Source: a bacterium (lineage in GTDB: Bacteria; JAMCPX01). Taken from it: DNA of 14,980 nt. Location of the stretch: the NCBI GenBank assembly GCA_021787655.1, contig JAJYLM010000043.1:1-14980 (forward strand). Reading direction: 5' to 3'. Made by a program: the position numbers and the translations under genes. Positions 12,747-14,980 of the stretch are shown in pieces. The notes below the pieces were generated by a model. That model made no database searches, had not been told where the DNA came from, and worked only from the letters and a program-made list of their open reading frames with translations. The stretch's first letter is position 1. Every line of letters begins with the position of its first letter.

Positions 12747-14980
12747 TTAGTCCCTCTGTTTTTCCCGCGTATCGCCTCGTACCGTTACGCTGTAATCTCT
12801 GCCTTCCCACCGGTACTGCTCAGTCCAGTAGAAGGTAAAGAGAATATCCGTGCCTTCCGGAAGGGCCGCTGTTTCTATATCGGTTATATGCATGCCCATG
12901 CCCGTATCCTTCGATCCCGTATCGATGGTCGTGCACCATCCGTCGGTGCTCAGGTGAACAAGGACCGGCGAGGTCGTCTCGATCCTGAGAACACCCCCCT
13001 TCCTGATGCTCCTGCACTTGTGGTTGTATTTCCAGGAGTACAGGTTCGAGCCGGTCTTCCCGGTCACGTACCGGGCAAAGACAGCAGGCATCATATCGAA
13101 GACCCGGCCGTCGCGCAGGGAACGCAGAAGTTTAATATACTCCGCGTGTGCCCAGACAAGGGGCATGGCGGAGCCCGAAGGACGGCCGAAAAACAATTCC
13201 CTCTCCGGAATACCGTCCGAATCCCAGACCTGCTCGGAGATAAGCCCCGAGTCATTGCTGAACCTTTCCATGTCGAGCAGAAGTTTTTTCGCCGCTTCGA
13301 TGGTGCCGTTCTGAAGCTCATAGTGCGCCCGTTCACCGGTCAGCAGTGGCCACAGCCTGCCTCTGCCCGTGCCGTCGTATGCCCTTCCATCCCTGTGCTC
13401 CCCGTAACCGTCGTCATTGTAGCGGTGCCAGGAAACACCGTAGGGCGTTTCAACCCGCAGCTTGGCATCAACAGCCTTCAAAGTATTCAGGATGCGCGGA
13501 TCATCAGGCTGCCTGAGTCCGAACCGCACGAGCGCGAGGAAGTCCGTGCTGATAATGTTGCCCGCCGGTGCAAGGTTGTCCCCGTAGGGCCTGTTCTTGA
13601 TGGGCACAAATCCCTGAAGCACAGTACCTGCATTGGACGTCTCCGGCGGCGCGATCCTGACATAATAACCGTCGATTCCCAACTCTTGCGCGAGACCGGT
13701 ATCTTTCACGTAGATCCATCGTTCTATGGATGCATTCCACATGTCCGCCGTTTCCCGCATATACGCCGCCCTGGTGTGCTCGCCCTTTTGATCCGCGAAC
13801 TCCGCTGCGACGATCAGCGCCGATATTTCTGCAGCGAGTGTAAACGGCGAATACCCGGGGTCTTCCTCCCACCTGTCCTGCTGCGTCACAGGTCCGTTGC
13901 GAAGAATGAATCCTGCTGCCCTTTCAATCATGGGCCATGGGTCGGGCGTTCCAGATGCACCTTCCCTCCTGAGCAACCCTGCAAGCAGGACAGGAAATGC
14001 AGTCTCGTCAAGCTGGATCCCTCCCCAGAATGGAGCACCGTCCCTCCACATATTCTGTGGCCAGTGACCGTCTGCCTCCTGCGTTGTCATAAGATAGAAC
14101 AGTATTTCATCCGCGGACCGGACATCCCCTGCGGCAAGGAAGCCGCCGGCTGTTTCCACAAGGTCCCGGGGCCATATAAGATGATATCCTCCGATATCGT
14201 CGTCTCCCATTGCCTGCCCCCAGGGAATGGACAGGGAGGCGATGACAGCACCGGGCATATCTTTTGTTGCATGCGTCTTCAGCACCGCGGTACTTGCCCG
14301 GTAAACATCCACAGCCGTTGCCGTGTCCCGCCCCTGCACATGAATGTCCAAATCAAAAAGCTCTCTTTGATACGATGCCCAGCCCCCGACGTACTCTGCC
14401 CTGCATGCATCAAAGCCCCTGAGCAGGGATGCTGCCGCGTTGTTTCCCGCCTCTGCCATGGTCGTGCCGAACCCCAGAGCAAGGACAAACTCCCCGTTGT
14501 TGGTACCCGGATCCAGTTCACCGGTCAATGCAACATTGCCGTTGTATGCGCCGGCATATTCCCACTGCATGGTTTTATGCAGGGAAAGGTCCTGCCATCC
14601 GTCCGACGTGCCGACGAATCCCACCGAGCGTTTAAGAAAACCCGTCGAGCATGCGAGGGCAAGGGCGATCTCTCCCCGATAGGCAAACAGCATGGGAAAA
14701 CCTTTATAGTCGCCTGCGACCGCATTGTTTCCGTACCCCCTGTTCCCGATGTGCGGGGCAAGCAGGACATAGAGGCGGTAATCCTGTGCACCACCCTTCA
14801 GCGGAACAAATCTGGTGCGCTGGAGCACGCTGGTGCGCTCCGGATCGGTAATGATCTCCTTGCTGATCCTGTACCTGCCCTGGTTGCACGTATTGACCAG
14901 CCTGAATCCCGGCACGCCGTCTGAAAGGTACGTGGGTTCGGACGATGCATGCCTCTTCTCTTCAGAGAAGAACGAAGCCC
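12747..14980 (-). CDS. GH15 glucoamylase/glucodextranase-type glycoside hydrolase, N-terminus outside the window
   Basis: An enzyme that releases glucose from the non-reducing ends of alpha-glucans with inversion of configuration. 743 residues are visible and the frame is open to the edge, so the N-terminus and any signal peptide are missing. An N-terminal beta-sandwich-like domain (SDGVPGFRLVNTCNQGRYRI and following) precedes the alpha/alpha-barrel. The barrel carries HLIWPRDLVET, RWEEDPGYSPFTLAAE with the likely general acid (visible Glu371 or Glu372), and SEQVWD with the likely base Glu582. The bacterial GH15 two-domain form matches this order. A C-terminal extension of about 130 residues follows. 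The MFS gene starts 13 bases downstream. Glucoamylase versus glucodextranase cannot be separated here. Confidence 0.92.
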   Translation of the reverse strand, partial: ASFFSEEKRHASSEPTYLSDGVPGFRLVNTCNQGRYRISKEIITDPERTSVLQRTRFVPLKGGAQDYRLYVLLAPHIGNRGYGNNAVAGDYKGFPMLFAYRGEIALALACSTGFLKRSVGFVGTSDGWQDLSLHKTMQWEYAGAYNGNVALTGELDPGTNNGEFVLALGFGTTMAEAGNNAAASLLRGFDACRAEYVGGWASYQRELFDLDIHVQGRDTATAVDVYRASTAVLKTHATKDMPGAVIASLSIPWGQAMGDDDIGGYHLIWPRDLVETAGGFLAAGDVRSADEILFYLMTTQEADGHWPQNMWRDGAPFWGGIQLDETAFPVLLAGLLRREGASGTPDPWPMIERAAGFILRNGPVTQQDRWEEDPGYSPFTLAAEISALIVAAEFADQKGEHTRAAYMRETADMWNASIERWIYVKDTGLAQELGIDGYYVRIAPPETSNAGTVLQGFVPIKNRPYGDNLAPAGNIISTDFLALVRFGLRQPDDPRILNTLKAVDAKLRVETPYGVSWHRYNDDGYGEHRDGRAYDGTGRGRLWPLLTGERAHYELQNGTIEAAKKLLLDMERFSNDSGLISEQVWDSDGIPERELFFGRPSGSAMPLVWAHAEYIKLLRSLRDGRVFDMMPAVFARYVTGKTGSNLYSWKYNHKCRSIRKGGVLRIETTSPVLVHLSTDGWCTTIDTGSKDTGMGMHITDIETAALPEGTDILFTFYWTEQYRWEGRDYSVTVRGDTREKQRD

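Noticed and set aside
12579..14924. A long plus-strand open frame opposite the glucoamylase and transporter genes.
   Set aside because: It is antisense to clear GH15 and MFS coding sequence, has no recognisable domain, and reflects codon bias of the real genes.

Overview
The window appears to come from an anaerobic Gram-negative bacterium. I would guess the former Deltaproteobacteria (Desulfobacterota or Syntrophorhabdales-like), at low confidence. The grounds are a multi-subunit 2-oxoacid:ferredoxin oxidoreductase, an NtrC-type sigma-54 activator, a sensor kinase with a c-type heme motif, and a protein resembling the myxobacterial DUF2378 family. Every convincing gene lies on the minus strand, so transcription runs from high to low coordinates. 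No gap exceeds about 200 bases, and I see no insertion sequence, CRISPR array, tRNA or rRNA.

Layout in the direction of transcription. (1) 14980-11480: a GH15 glucoamylase/glucodextranase, cut by the window edge, then a major facilitator transporter 13 bases further on. (2) 11285-10716: a DUF2378/V4R-like small-molecule-sensor candidate, followed by a hairpin. (3) 10615-10276: an HU-family DNA-binding protein with a recognisable promoter and a palindrome over its -35 box. (4) 10198-4293: era, der, a YihY-family membrane protein, a heme-motif histidine kinase and its NtrC-like response regulator. Era/der and yihY/kinase overlap by four bases. (5) 4292-4110: an intergenic region with two mutually exclusive hairpins and a promoter candidate. 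(6) 4109-1: the SRP RNA gene (ffs), then dnaX, ybaB, recR and a 2-oxoacid:ferredoxin oxidoreductase operon (fused gamma-delta subunit, then the start of alpha).

How the genes work together: era and der act in ribosome assembly. The kinase and regulator form a two-component pair that probably reports redox or gas status from the periplasm. ffs supports membrane targeting. dnaX, ybaB and recR are a widely conserved replication/repair trio. The oxidoreductase links 2-oxoacid decarboxylation to ferredoxin.

The most notable observation is that dnaX is split. The zero frame encodes the ATPase and clamp-loader core, then runs into unrelated-looking sequence. The tau C-terminal domain continues in the -1 frame. 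The frame change lies in a short region with two A5 runs set among direct and inverted repeats, and a TGA/ATG overlap would also allow reinitiation. This may be recoding, a split gene or an assembly error; the sequence alone cannot decide.
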